A stretch of 57,569 nt of DNA from JANXLS01 sp038227045 (lineage in GTDB: Bacteria > Planctomycetota > SZUA-567 > H5-PLA8), in NCBI GenBank assembly GCA_038227045.1, contig JBBRQD010000025.1, positions 1-57,569 on the forward strand, in the 5' to 3' direction. Of this stretch, positions 44,635-52,951 are shown in pieces. Every line of letters begins with the position of its first letter. The stretch's first letter is position 1. The translations under genes and the position numbers were made by a program. Under the pieces are notes generated by a model. That model was not told the DNA's origin. It was given only the letters and a program-made list of their open reading frames with translations, and did no database searches.

Positions 44635-45498
44635 ATGCACAGCGCACTCTATGAAGGCTGGGTCCGGCACCGGCGATTTAAGCCTGTTTCGAATGCGTTT
44701 CGGTACTCGTTATCGATGGCGTATTTGGACCTGGATGAACTCGACAGCGTGTTTCGCAAACGCTGGTTCTGGTCCGCGCGCGAATTCAATCTGTCCTGGT
44801 TTCGCCGCGACGATTACATGATTGGATCGAGCCGCCCCGGCCAGCCGCTGGCTGATGCCGTGCGCGATTTTGTGCAGATGCGCGGCGCCTCGCGGCCGCT
44901 TGGGCCGATCCGCATTCTGACGAATTTGCGCCGCTTTGGCTTCGGCATGAATCCGGTCAGTTTCTATTATTGTTTCAATGAAGACGGAAAATCACTTCAT
45001 TCCATCGTCGCGGAAATCACCAATTCGCCGTGGGAGGAGCAGTTCGCGTATGTGCTGCCGGTGAACGGAAGACTCGGAGACAGGGAGACAAGGAGACAGG
45101 GAGAAACGGCGATTAAAGCACAGCCGTTTCAACCGCGCGTTGAAATCGTGGACACTCACAATCCGAGGGTACATCGCTTCAGATTTGAGAAGACGTTTCA
45201 TGTTTCCCCTTTCATGGATATGGCTTTTGATTACGATTGGCGGTTCAGCGTTCCGGGCGATCGGTTGGCCGTTCATATACTCAATCTCAAGCCGGATGGC
45301 GTGCTTTTCGATTCGACATTGATGTTGACGCGGCGCGAGATTTCGACGTGTGCTCTGGCGTCGGCGCTGGTTCGATTTCCATTGATGACGCTGAAAGTCT
45401 TCGCGGCAATTTACTTTCATGCGGCGAAACTTTGGATAAAACGGTGCCCGGCGTCATCGCATCCGAAATCGATCTCGTTGGAGAATCCTGCTCCATGA
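44635..45498 (+). CDS. DUF1365 protein of lipid-modification cluster
   Basis: This 287-residue protein matches DUF1365: SALYEGWVRHRRFKPVSNAF at the N-terminus, YLDLDELD, NLSWFRRDDYM, FGFGMNPVSFYYCF and a late FHVSPFMDMAFDYDW. In many bacteria it sits beside a cyclopropane-fatty-acid-synthase-type methyltransferase and a DUF1295 reductase, as here. A Gly/Arg/Glu-rich stretch at about residues 146-158 is not expected in the family and is encoded by a GGAGACAGG word repeat. Its stop overlaps the start of the next gene (ATGA). Confidence 0.87.
   Translation: MHSALYEGWVRHRRFKPVSNAFRYSLSMAYLDLDELDSVFRKRWFWSAREFNLSWFRRDDYMIGSSRPGQPLADAVRDFVQMRGASRPLGPIRILTNLRRFGFGMNPVSFYYCFNEDGKSLHSIVAEITNSPWEEQFAYVLPVNGRLGDRETRRQGETAIKAQPFQPRVEIVDTHNPRVHRFRFEKTFHVSPFMDMAFDYDWRFSVPGDRLAVHILNLKPDGVLFDSTLMLTRREISTCALASALVRFPLMTLKVFAAIYFHAAKLWIKRCPASSHPKSISLENPAP
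45071..45107. repeat. GGAGACAGG words inside DUF1365 gene
   Basis: Tandem GGAGACAGGGAGACAAGGAG words lie in frame within the DUF1365 coding sequence. The style matches the intergenic GGTGACAAGG element at 49326-49430. Confidence 0.7.
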
Positions 45499-46853
45499 AG
45501 CCGTCGTTGCCCGCACCTCTTCATTGCGCCGGGCTGGCTCAGCAAGCCGCGCCGGCGGATGAGAATCTCGATACCCACCCGGTGAGCGCCGAATTTCACT
45601 ATTCGTTGAAATCACTTGAATACGTCGCCGAGCGAAGGACGGTGCCGTCGTGGTTGGAACGCGCCGCGCGGGACACGCTGTTCACGCAGTTGAAGAAAAT
45701 GCGCGAGGGATGTATTGAAATCGTGGATGGTGACGAGCGCCACCGCTTCGGCGCTTCCGGCGCGACGCCTGCTGAGTGCATCCCGGCGATGATTGTTCAC
45801 AGTCCGAGGCTGTTTCCGCGCACTGTATTAGGCGGCCTCATTGGCGCGGCTGAAAGCTATATGGACGGGGAATGGACCTGCACCGATCTGACGGCTTTGA
45901 TCCGCGTTTTCATTCAGAATCTGGACACGCGCACGCGCCTGAACAGCGGCCTTGCGCGATTGACCCGCCCGCTGTTGCGCCTGGGGCATTGGCTGCGTGG
46001 CAACAGCTTGAGCGGTAGCCGCAAGAACACGGCCGCCCATTACGATCTCAGCAACGATTTCTTTGCGTTGTTCCTTGATGAAACGATGATGTATTCCAGC
46101 GCGTTTTTCGAACGCAACGACATGTCGCTTGTGGAGGCATCCACAGCGAAGAACGACCGTCTGTGCCAGATGCTACAACTCTCGCCCCACGATCATCTGC
46201 TCGAAATCGGCACCGGCTGGGGCGGCTTTGCGATCCATGCTGCTGCGCAATACGGCTGCCGCGTCACCACAACGACGATTTCGAAAAAGCAATTTGCGCT
46301 GGCGACGGAACGCGTCGCGCAAGCGGGCCTAAGCGCTAAAATCACGGTGCTGCAAAAAGACTATCGCCTTTTGGATGGGCAGTATGACAAGATGGTTTCG
46401 ATTGAGATGATCGAAGCGGTCGGGCGCGACTATCTGGACGGTTTTTTCAAGCGCTGCGGCGAGTTGCTCAAGCCGCACGGCGCAATGGCGCTGCAAGCAA
46501 TCACGATTCAGGACCGATTTTTCGAGCAGCACGCGCGATCGGTCGATTTTATCAAGAAACACATTTTCCCCGGAAGCTGTCTGCCGTCGATTGCGCGAAT
46601 GCTGGATGCGACGCGAAAATATACGGACATGAATCTCGTGCGGCTCGACGAAATCACGCCGCATTACGCGCGGACGCTGAAGGCGTGGCGGGAGCGCTTC
46701 GTCGAAAAACGCGACTGGGTCCGCGCGATGGGATTCGGCGAGAAGTTCATCCGCATGTGGGAGTTTTACCTATGCTATTGCGAGGCCGGGTTCGCGGAGC
46801 GCCACATCGGCACGGTGCAGATGCTGCTGACCAAACCGGGGTGGAGAGTTTAG
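45495..46853 (+). CDS. cfa: Cyclopropane-fatty-acid-synthase-type methyltransferase 1
   Basis: The protein has 452 residues, starting at the ATG that overlaps the DUF1365 stop. Family motifs: YDLSNDFFALFLDETMMYSS, the SAM-binding LLEIGTGWGGFAIHAA, VSIEMIEAVGRDYL and KKHIFPGSCLPS. It transfers a methylene or methyl group from SAM to unsaturated phospholipid acyl chains at the inner membrane. In DUF1365-linked clusters, members have been tied to modified fatty acids under oxidative or light stress. A regulator of that type is not seen here. Confidence 0.9.
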   Translation: MKPSLPAPLHCAGLAQQAAPADENLDTHPVSAEFHYSLKSLEYVAERRTVPSWLERAARDTLFTQLKKMREGCIEIVDGDERHRFGASGATPAECIPAMIVHSPRLFPRTVLGGLIGAAESYMDGEWTCTDLTALIRVFIQNLDTRTRLNSGLARLTRPLLRLGHWLRGNSLSGSRKNTAAHYDLSNDFFALFLDETMMYSSAFFERNDMSLVEASTAKNDRLCQMLQLSPHDHLLEIGTGWGGFAIHAAAQYGCRVTTTTISKKQFALATERVAQAGLSAKITVLQKDYRLLDGQYDKMVSIEMIEAVGRDYLDGFFKRCGELLKPHGAMALQAITIQDRFFEQHARSVDFIKKHIFPGSCLPSIARMLDATRKYTDMNLVRLDEITPHYARTLKAWRERFVEKRDWVRAMGFGEKFIRMWEFYLCYCEAGFAERHIGTVQMLLTKPGWRV

Positions 46854-46919
46854 CCGTTAAAGCAGTTTTGTTTTATTCGACGGATGGTATGATAAATTGT
46901 CATACTGGAGGATTGAGCA

Positions 46920-47162
46920 ATGGCTACTGCAAAAGTTGCGATTACCCTAGATTCGAAAACGCTTGCAAAGCTAGATCGATTGGTAAAGAGCCGAGTTTTT
47001 CCAAATCGGAGCAAGGCTGTTCAGGAGGCGGTGAATGAAAAACTTGTCCGGTTGGATAAGGGACGACTCGCTCGTGAATGCGCAAAACTCGATCCCAAAG
47101 AAGAAATAGCCATGGCCGAAGAAGGAATGGCTGAGGATTTCCGCACATGGCCAGAATACTAA
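46920..47162 (+). CDS. Antitoxin, ribbon-helix-helix (MazE-like)
   Basis: This 80-residue protein is preceded by TGGAGGATTGAGC. The N-terminal half (VAITLDSKTLAKLDRLVKS, then FPNRSKAVQEAV) is a ribbon-helix-helix DNA-binding fold, and the acidic C-terminus is the toxin-binding part. It overlaps the toxin gene by 16 bp, the usual coupling. It should repress its own promoter and neutralise the toxin. Confidence 0.87.
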   Translation: MATAKVAITLDSKTLAKLDRLVKSRVFPNRSKAVQEAVNEKLVRLDKGRLARECAKLDPKEEIAMAEEGMAEDFRTWPEY

Positions 47163-47485
47163 GAGGTGGGATTTACTGGGCCGAACTCGATCCGGTACGC
47201 GGACAGGAGCAGGCCGGCACGCGCCCTGTAGCTGTTCTCAGCAACAATACGTTTAATGAAAAATCCAGAACTGTGATCGCGGTCGCAATTACAAGCGTGG
47301 AGCCTCGCGTACAATTCCCATTAGCATTTGAATTATTGGGAACGGGTTTGCCAAAGCGATCATGGGTCAAAGTGAGCCAGATTCGCGTGCTGGCAGTCGA
47401 ACGATTGAAATCGAGAGCGGGCACGATCTCCCGGGAAGATTTAGAGCAACTCATCGAAGGACTTATCGAGATTATTTCGGAATAA
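47147..47485 (+). CDS. mazF: Toxin, MazF/PemK-like endoribonuclease
   Basis: This 112-residue protein has the MazF/PemK signatures RGGIYWAELDPVRGQEQAGT, RPVAVLSNN, and SWVKVSQIRVLAVERL. The Arg near residue 25 (GTRPV) is in the catalytic position of the family. It would cleave RNA at short sequence motifs when freed. The pair lies between two lipid-modification genes in the same direction, so it splits or joins that cluster. Confidence 0.92.
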   Translation: MARILRGGIYWAELDPVRGQEQAGTRPVAVLSNNTFNEKSRTVIAVAITSVEPRVQFPLAFELLGTGLPKRSWVKVSQIRVLAVERLKSRAGTISREDLEQLIEGLIEIISE

Positions 47486-47505
47486 ATTCCGGCAGGAGCA
47501 ATTGA

Positions 47506-48159
47506 ATGTCCCACGCCAAAGCCGTCTCGAACGAAACGTTGATCAAGCAGCTCAAGTGGCGCTACGCGACCAAGATATTCGACCCGTCCAAGCGCATCTC
47601 GGATGCCGACTGGCGGACGCTTGAAGAAGTGCTGGTGCTGACGCCGTCGTCGTTTGGTTTGCAGCCCTGGAAGTTCTTCGTTGTCGACACCCCGGCGCTC
47701 AAGGAAAAGCTCGTCGCCGCGTCGTGGGGGCAAACGCAGGTGAAGGACGCGTCGCATACTCTGGTCATGGCGATCAAGAACAATATGGATGCCGATCACA
47801 TTGTCCGTTACGTCGAGCACACCGCCGACGTGCGCGGGGTGCCGGTCGATTCGCTCGAAAAATTCAAACAGGTCATGCTGAATTTTGCAATGCGGCCGGG
47901 CTTCGACGTCAACACTTGGGCGAAGGACCAGGTATATATTGCGCTGGGAAATTTCATGACTGCCGCCGCGATGCTGGGCATCGATACCTGTCCGATGGAA
48001 GGTATCGTTCCCGCCAAGTACGACGAAATTCTCGGTCTCGGCAAGCTCGGCTACGCCACAGTCGTGGGCTGCCCGGCTGGTTTTCGCGCAGCGGACTGTA
48101 AATATGCCACGACGCCGAAGGTGCGCTTTAAGCACGATGATGTGATCGGGCATTTGTAG
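47506..48159 (+). CDS. NAD(P)H-dependent nitroreductase family oxidoreductase
   Basis: This 217-residue protein has GGCAGGAGC before the ATG. The blocks LKWRYATKIFDPSKRISD, TPSSFGLQPWKFFVV and ALGNFMTAAAMLGIDTCPME fit the FMN-binding nitroreductase family (NfsB/NfnB group). It works as a homodimer that reduces nitro compounds, quinones or flavin analogues. It lies 20 bp after mazF. Whether it acts on lipids or detoxifies is unknown. Confidence 0.88.
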   Translation: MSHAKAVSNETLIKQLKWRYATKIFDPSKRISDADWRTLEEVLVLTPSSFGLQPWKFFVVDTPALKEKLVAASWGQTQVKDASHTLVMAIKNNMDADHIVRYVEHTADVRGVPVDSLEKFKQVMLNFAMRPGFDVNTWAKDQVYIALGNFMTAAAMLGIDTCPMEGIVPAKYDEILGLGKLGYATVVGCPAGFRAADCKYATTPKVRFKHDDVIGHL

Positions 48160-48161
48160 GA

Positions 48162-48262
48162 AAAGAAAGTGGCAGGGGCGTCTCGCCCCTGCGGACTGAT
48201 GGTTTTCGGCGCGCTTGGGGTGCCTGACGGCCATGTGGGCCGGGACGGCCACCCACTTTCTT
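48162..48262. repeat. Word-palindrome, GTGGCAGGGGCG-type
   Basis: AAGAAAGTGGCAGGGGCG at the left faces GGCCACCCACTTTCTT at the right. The left arm also contains a perfect GCAGGGGCG/CGCCCCTGC hairpin. It lies between the nitroreductase stop and the next start, and the frame of the next gene can be read through it, so an upstream start is unlikely. Confidence 0.8.
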
Positions 48263-48273
48263 CTGGACGCTTC

Positions 48274-49329
48274 ATGTCGCTGCTTCTGTCATTGGCCGAA
48301 CGCGGGGTGCTGCCGGATTCGTTGATTCGTTTCGGAATCCGCAACCTCGATCGGGATCGGTTGAATCTCGAGAAACGCCGCCCTCAAAGTGAGCTTTTGA
48401 AATTCGCCGAGATGTTGCGTGTGAGTCCGCTGGCGCTCGACGTTGGCAAGGCCAACGAGCAGCACTACGAACTGCCGGCGCCTTTTTTTCAGAAAGTGCT
48501 CGGCGCGCATTTGAAATACAGCAGCGGTTATTTCCCGCGCGGCGATGAAAGCCTCGATGAGGGCGAAGCGAAGGCGCTTGAATTGAGCTGCGAACACGCG
48601 GCACTCGACGATGGACTCGACATTTTGGAACTCGGGTGTGGCTGGGGATCGCTCTCCCTTTATATAGCTGAACGCTACCCGCGATCGCGCATTCTGGGCG
48701 TTTCGAATTCGACGCCGCAGCGTGAATTTATTGAAGCGGCGTGCAAGACACGTGAGATCAAAAACTTGAAGGTCGTGACGTGTGACATCACTGTTTTCGA
48801 TCCCTTTCAACACGCGCCAGAATTCAACGAGAAGCAATTCGACCGCGTCGTCTCAGTCGAGATGTTCGAACATCTGCGCAACTATGAGTTGCTCTTCGAG
48901 AAAATCGCGGCGTGGTTGAAGCCCGGAGGAATGTTGTTCGCGCATGTGTTTTGCCATCGCCAATACGCGTATTTTTTCGACGCCGCGTCGCAGGACGATC
49001 AGGGCGATTGGATGAGCCGGTATTTTTTTACGGGTGGAATGATGCCGTCGGAAAATCTGCTGCCACAATTTGAGCGTGATCTGAAACTCCAGGAGCAATG
49101 GTGGTGGAATGGCCGGCACTATGGGCGGACTGCGGAGTTGTGGTTGCGCAATCAGGATAAACGATATCGCGAGATTCTACCGATTCTCGCCGGAGCCTAT
49201 GGCCAGGATCGCGCGCGATTGTGGAACCAGCGCTGGCGGATTTTTTTCATGGCGTGTACCGAGTTGTTTAACTTTCGTCGAGGGGACGAGTGGGGCGTGG
49301 CGCATTACCGGTTTGCGAAGCGCGGGTGA
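48274..49329 (+). CDS. Cyclopropane-fatty-acid-synthase-type methyltransferase 2
   Basis: The start is set at the ATG at 48274, after the repeat, giving 351 residues. It has YELPAPFFQKVLGAHLKYSS, the SAM motif ILELGCGWGSLSLYIAE, VVSVEMFEHLRNYELLFEK and a late QWWWNGRHYGRTAELWL. It is shorter at the N-terminus than the first methyltransferase and only distantly similar. Such second methyltransferases accompany DUF1295 genes in these clusters and may methylate a different carbon of the same acyl chain. Confidence 0.87.
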   Translation: MSLLLSLAERGVLPDSLIRFGIRNLDRDRLNLEKRRPQSELLKFAEMLRVSPLALDVGKANEQHYELPAPFFQKVLGAHLKYSSGYFPRGDESLDEGEAKALELSCEHAALDDGLDILELGCGWGSLSLYIAERYPRSRILGVSNSTPQREFIEAACKTREIKNLKVVTCDITVFDPFQHAPEFNEKQFDRVVSVEMFEHLRNYELLFEKIAAWLKPGGMLFAHVFCHRQYAYFFDAASQDDQGDWMSRYFFTGGMMPSENLLPQFERDLKLQEQWWWNGRHYGRTAELWLRNQDKRYREILPILAGAYGQDRARLWNQRWRIFFMACTELFNFRRGDEWGVAHYRFAKRG

Positions 49330-49430
49330 CAAGGTGACAAGGTGCTGAAGTGAGCGTTGGAAAAAACTGCATTCTTTCGCAAAAATGAGCCGTTTCACCT
49401 TGTCACCTTGTTACCCCCTCACCTTGTCAC
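49326..49430. repeat. Word-palindrome, GGTGACAAGG-type, at a stop codon
   Basis: The left arm GTGACAAGGTGACAAGGTG starts at the stop codon (TGA) of the methyltransferase gene. The right arm (49396-49430), built from CACCTTGTCAC words, faces it. Together they fill the gap to the DUF1295 gene. Confidence 0.85.
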
Positions 49431-49442
49431 AAATGAGGGCAA

Positions 49443-50230
49443 ATGCTCGAAATCGCAAAACTCCTCGCGATCGTCTGGGCATCCATGAGTTTTGTCATGG
49501 TGGTGCTTTGGTATGTTCAAAAAATCCGCGGCGATGCCAGCGTGGTTGATGTGGCGTGGGCTGCTGGGGTGGGGGGTGCGGGGTTACTTTTTGGGCTCGC
49601 GGCGGATGGTTCGTTTTCCAGGCGGATGTTGTTTTGGCTGTTATTGGTGTCTGGTCGATACGCCTAACATTTTATCTGCTTTTCAATCGCGTGATCGGAA
49701 AAGGGGAGGATGGGCGCTATCGCCAATTGCGGCAGGACTGGGGCGCGCTTGCTCAACGTAATTTTTTCGTTTTCTTTCAAGCTCAGGCGGTCTTCGTGCT
49801 GTTGTTCGCGATTCCGTTTGGCGCGGTCGTCTTTCATTCCGATGTCCATTTGACGGCATGGTCCATTGCGGGCGCGTGCGTGGGATTCGGCGCGATTTTG
49901 GGCGAAGCGCTTGCCGACGCGCAGCTTGCGCGCTTCCGAGCCGATTCGTCGAACAAAGGCAGGACATGCCGCATGGGAATGTGGGGGTATTCGCGTCATC
50001 CGAATTATTTTTTCGAATGGCTGCACTGGTTTGCATACGTATTGATGGGCTATGGCGGACCGTGTGGGTGGCTGACGATTTTCGGTCCAGCGGTAATGCT
50101 ATTGTTTCTCTACCGCTTGACCGGAATTCCTCACACCGAAAAGCAAGCGCTGCTCAGCCGCGGCGACGATTATCGAGAATATCAACTGACTGTCAGCGCG
50201 TTTGTGCCGTGGTTTAAAAAATGCGGTTGA
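49443..50230 (+). pseudogene. DUF1295 (steroid 5-alpha-reductase-like) protein, frameshifted
   Basis: The first part (from the ATG at 49443) reads as the family N-terminus, KIRGDASVVDVAWAAGVG with two helices, then ends in a stop at 49667 after LLLVSGRYA. The family continues in another frame from about 49645, GVWSIRLTFYLLFNRVIGKG then EDGRY, down to RHPNYFFEWLHWFAYVLMGY and the end at 50230. A single-base loss near 49640-49655, or a sequencing error, would explain it. Intact members are inner-membrane reductases acting on lipid or sterol substrates. Confidence 0.8.
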
Positions 50231-50308
50231 AGGTTGAAGGTTAAAAAGTTGAAGGTTGCGCTCCGCAAAGAGGCAACTTTCAACTTTCAACCGTCGTTAA
50301 CTTTCAAC
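50225..50308. repeat. Word-palindrome, GGTTGAAGG-type, at a stop codon
   Basis: The left arm (50225-50258) of GGTTGAAGG words begins at the DUF1295 stop codon. The right arm (50274-50308) of CAACTTTCAAC words faces it. It lies between two converging genes. Confidence 0.85.
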
Positions 50309-50313
50309 TGTCC

Positions 50314-50898
50314 TTACGCGTTCTTCTTCTTTTTCTTTTCGGTTTTGTCGGCGGGAGCTTCGGAGACTTCTTTTACCGTCATTTTGTCGCCGTCGAGCGT
50401 GCCGGTGACTTTGATGTGCGCTTTCTTTTCAGCGAATGCGGTCAATTGCGCGAGCACGTCACCTGTCGCGGTCAGAATGATGTCCTGGCCGTGTTTGGTT
50501 CCCTTTTCGGCCTTGTCCTTCTTATCGCCGGTGTTGGCCACATGAAGCACCAGGGAATTGTCATCGATGCCCTTTTTCGCAGCTTTCTTGGCCGATTTTT
50601 CCTTGCCTTTGCCATTTTCCGGCGGGCCTTGGGAAATATCACCGACGAGCGCTTCGTTCTCATGCGCGGCATTGATTGGCGAGGTTCCATCTGGTGCTTT
50701 CGGCAAGTCGCCGGCGTCGGCGGTCTTGGGTTTCTCGGTTGCTGGCGCATCCGCAGTTTTTGCGTCGGTTGGTTTAGTGTCCGCGGTTTTGGCTTCAACG
50801 GGTTTTGGCGCCTCGGGCGTCTTCGCGTCTTCGGCTTTCACCGCGAATGCGCACCACGCCATCGCCAAAGTTGCAAGGGAGAGTTTCAACAGTTTCAT
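50314..50898 (-). CDS. Secreted Lys/Ala/Thr-rich protein, unknown
   Basis: This 194-residue protein has AAGGAG before the ATG and a signal peptide (LATLAMAWCAFAVKAED). Residues 25-100 are low complexity, with repeated TADTKPTDAKTAD-like units; 130-185 contain a small beta-domain (DIILTATGDVLAQLTAF, KVTGTLDGDKMTVKEV). The tail is Lys-rich. This is a common layout for small periplasmic proteins in planctomycetes and related groups. I cannot assign a function. Confidence 0.7.
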   Translation of the reverse strand: MKLLKLSLATLAMAWCAFAVKAEDAKTPEAPKPVEAKTADTKPTDAKTADAPATEKPKTADAGDLPKAPDGTSPINAAHENEALVGDISQGPPENGKGKEKSAKKAAKKGIDDNSLVLHVANTGDKKDKAEKGTKHGQDIILTATGDVLAQLTAFAEKKAHIKVTGTLDGDKMTVKEVSEAPADKTEKKKKKNA

Positions 50899-51140
50899 CG
50901 CCGGACTCCTTATATAAATGTTTCAAGTGGGTAAACCGCCGTATAGTTTCCACAGACTACGGGGCGGTTTCTTTAAGTCGCTGTTTGAAAAGCCGACATC
51001 CGCATGTTACGCACCGACCATTTATCGATCAAATTCGCTGCGCGTGTCGGATTTGCCTTCATTTCAAACTGACATGAGTTACAGTTGCACAGCACATGCC
51101 ATATTGAGCTTGGCATAAATAAAGTGGGGCGTTTCCGTTC

Positions 51141-51271
51141 ACCCCTCTCCCCTTTGAGGGAGAGGGGCCGGGGTGAGGGGTCGGTGCGCATACAAAGTTC
51201 GCTGCATCTCGAAAACTTTGACTCCGCCAACCCCTCACCCCTAACCCCTCTCCCCCAAGGGGCGAGGGGAA
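51141..51271. repeat. Word-palindrome, CCCCTCTCCC-type
   Basis: The arms (51141-51181 and 51229-51271), of ACCCCTCTCCC and AGGGGTGAGGGG words, face each other before the glycosyltransferase gene. The rest of the gap 50899-51288 shows no gene. The repeat is in frame with the next gene and gives a false N-terminal extension. Confidence 0.85.
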
Positions 51272-51288
51272 CTGGGCCCGACACATCA

Positions 51289-52449
51289 TTGAATGGCGTG
51301 CGCGTGCTGCATCTTGCCGCAGCCGACAGCATGTTGAACCCGAACCTGCGCGATCAATTGATTTTTTTGCGCGAGCAGGGCTGCGACGTGAGCACCGCCA
51401 GCATCGACGGCCGGCTGGCGCGGCGCCTGCGCGACGAGGACGGCTTTCGCTGGACGCCGTTGCCGTTGTCGCGCGAGTTCGCGCCGCTGGCCGATCTGCG
51501 CGCGGTGCGATTCGTCCAGCGTTTTTGCCGCGAGAATCGCTTCGACATCGTTCACACGCACACGCCGAAAGGCAACCTGGTCGGACAATGGGGCGCGCGC
51601 CTGGCCGGCACGCCCGCGGTGGTACAGACGCTGCATGGATTTTATTTTCACGAGCGCATGAATTGGGCGGCGCGCCGCGCGTGGATTGACATCGAGCGGT
51701 TCTCGGCGAGCCATTCGGATCATATCCTCTGCCAGAATCCGGAGGACGTCGAGACCGCCGTGCGCGAACGGATCGCGGAGCGCGGGCGCATCACCGAATT
51801 GGGCAATGGCATCGATCTTGAGCGGTTTGTACCTGTCGATGAAGCCGGAAGGCGCGCGGCGCGGGAGCGCATTGGCATTCCCGCCGACGCTCGCGTGATC
51901 GGCATGGTAGGGCGCTTCGTCGCGGAGAAGGGTTTCCCCGAATTTCTCGACGCCGCGCGCCTGATTGCGCAACGGTTCGACGACGTGTATTTTCTGGCCG
52001 TCGGTCATCGGGTGTCGAGCGAGCGAAAAAGCGATCGCTTTGATTTTAACGCCGTTTTCCCGAGCCTGGATGGGGTGTTGAAAAACAAATTGAAAATTCT
52101 ATCTGACCGCGACGACATGCCCGCACTCTATGCGAGCATGACCGTTCACGTGCTGCCGTCGCACCGCGAAGGGTTTCCGCGGTCGTTGATAGAGGGGGCG
52201 GCCTGCGGGCTGCCGCAGGTGGCGACAGCTATTCGGGGCTGCCGGCAAGCGATTATCGATGGCGAAACCGGGTTTTTAACGCCGCCCGGCGATGCGCGCG
52301 CGTTGGCGGAGCGCATAATTCAGTTGCTTGATGACGCGCGATTATGCTGTGAAATGAGTAGCCGAGCGAAAATTTTAGCAGCAAATAAGTTTGATCGCCG
52401 AGCGGTGTTTCGGTTGCTTAGAGAGTGCTACAGCGCACTATTAGGATGA
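51289..52449 (+). CDS. Glycosyltransferase family 4
   Basis: The frame is open from 51085, but that part is repeat sequence; the real start is near the TTG at 51289 or GTG at 51298, giving about 386 residues. Motifs: HTHTPKGNLVGQWGARLAG near residue 85, NGIDLERFVP near 172, GMVGRFVAEKGFPEFLDAA and the acidic EGFPRSLIEGAA (EX7E) near 300. It is a retaining GT-B enzyme that adds a sugar from an NDP-sugar to a lipid or glycan. The acceptor is unknown, and no other polysaccharide gene is adjacent. Confidence 0.87.
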   Translation: MNGVRVLHLAAADSMLNPNLRDQLIFLREQGCDVSTASIDGRLARRLRDEDGFRWTPLPLSREFAPLADLRAVRFVQRFCRENRFDIVHTHTPKGNLVGQWGARLAGTPAVVQTLHGFYFHERMNWAARRAWIDIERFSASHSDHILCQNPEDVETAVRERIAERGRITELGNGIDLERFVPVDEAGRRAARERIGIPADARVIGMVGRFVAEKGFPEFLDAARLIAQRFDDVYFLAVGHRVSSERKSDRFDFNAVFPSLDGVLKNKLKILSDRDDMPALYASMTVHVLPSHREGFPRSLIEGAACGLPQVATAIRGCRQAIIDGETGFLTPPGDARALAERIIQLLDDARLCCEMSSRAKILAANKFDRRAVFRLLRECYSALLG

Positions 52450-52516
52450 CGAATGGCAACGGATGTCGATTTTGCAATGTACTGATTTTAAACGTCTTAA
52501 TGAATTAGATCGAGGT

Positions 52517-52935
52517 GTGCGACGAAATTTTTCAAGGGTTTTCGATAGTCTCTTGTAATATCCTGCCGATGCTTTATAAGAGTATTGTCACGGAGTGAGT
52601 TGAAAACTTACTCTTGACTTGTTGGCCTCCAGACGATAAGAATATCGTCTGGACGAAAGTCCAGTCCGAGAGTCACTGTGGAAACATGTGACTGTTCCGC
52701 GGATCGTTGAATAGGACGATAGTTCGAGCGTTAGAGAGAGTGGGCGTCAACCCCGCAGAGACGAAGTGCCTCGCGAATGAAGTATACGCCAGGCAGCAAG
52801 CGGAGAGTTTCCAAACAGATTGAGCCGCGAGGCCTCTGAGAGGGAAAATGAAGCCGAGTAACGCTGGAGGTTCGTGGTGACAAGAACGTGTTTCGCTTTC
52901 GGAGCAGGAGGGGATGGTAACCAAAGTGGCTGCCA
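52517..52935 (+). ncRNA. Structured leader RNA, possible group II intron domain I relative
   Basis: The 502-bp gap before the Cys-repeat gene has no gene but contains several strong hairpins in a row: GAGTGAGTT/AACTTACTC (52593-52613), a perfect CCAGACGATA/TATCGTCTGG (52629-52652), CTGGAC-GAAA-GTCCAG (52649-52664), AGTCAC/GTGACT with a GGAA loop (52671-52693) and ATCGT/ACGAT (52703-52720). The GTGCGAC at 52517 and later GAGTTTCCAAACAGATTGAG recall domain I of bacterial group II introns, judged from memory. No domain V or reverse transcriptase was seen. It may instead be a riboswitch-like 5' leader of the next gene. Confidence 0.45.
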
Positions 52936-52951
52936 TAAAAGGAGAGGACAC

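Noticed and set aside
45237..45494. N-terminal extension of the first CFA-type methyltransferase
   Set aside because: It overlaps the DUF1365 gene in another frame; the ATG at 45495 overlaps its stop in the usual coupled manner.
51085..51288. N-terminal extension of the glycosyltransferase
   Set aside because: It is translated from the CCCCTCTCCC word repeat and has no family similarity.
52645..52700. RNase P RNA, from the GAAAGTCC segment
   Set aside because: The conserved GAGGAAAGTC and ACAGAAA parts of P4 are not found in the needed places.
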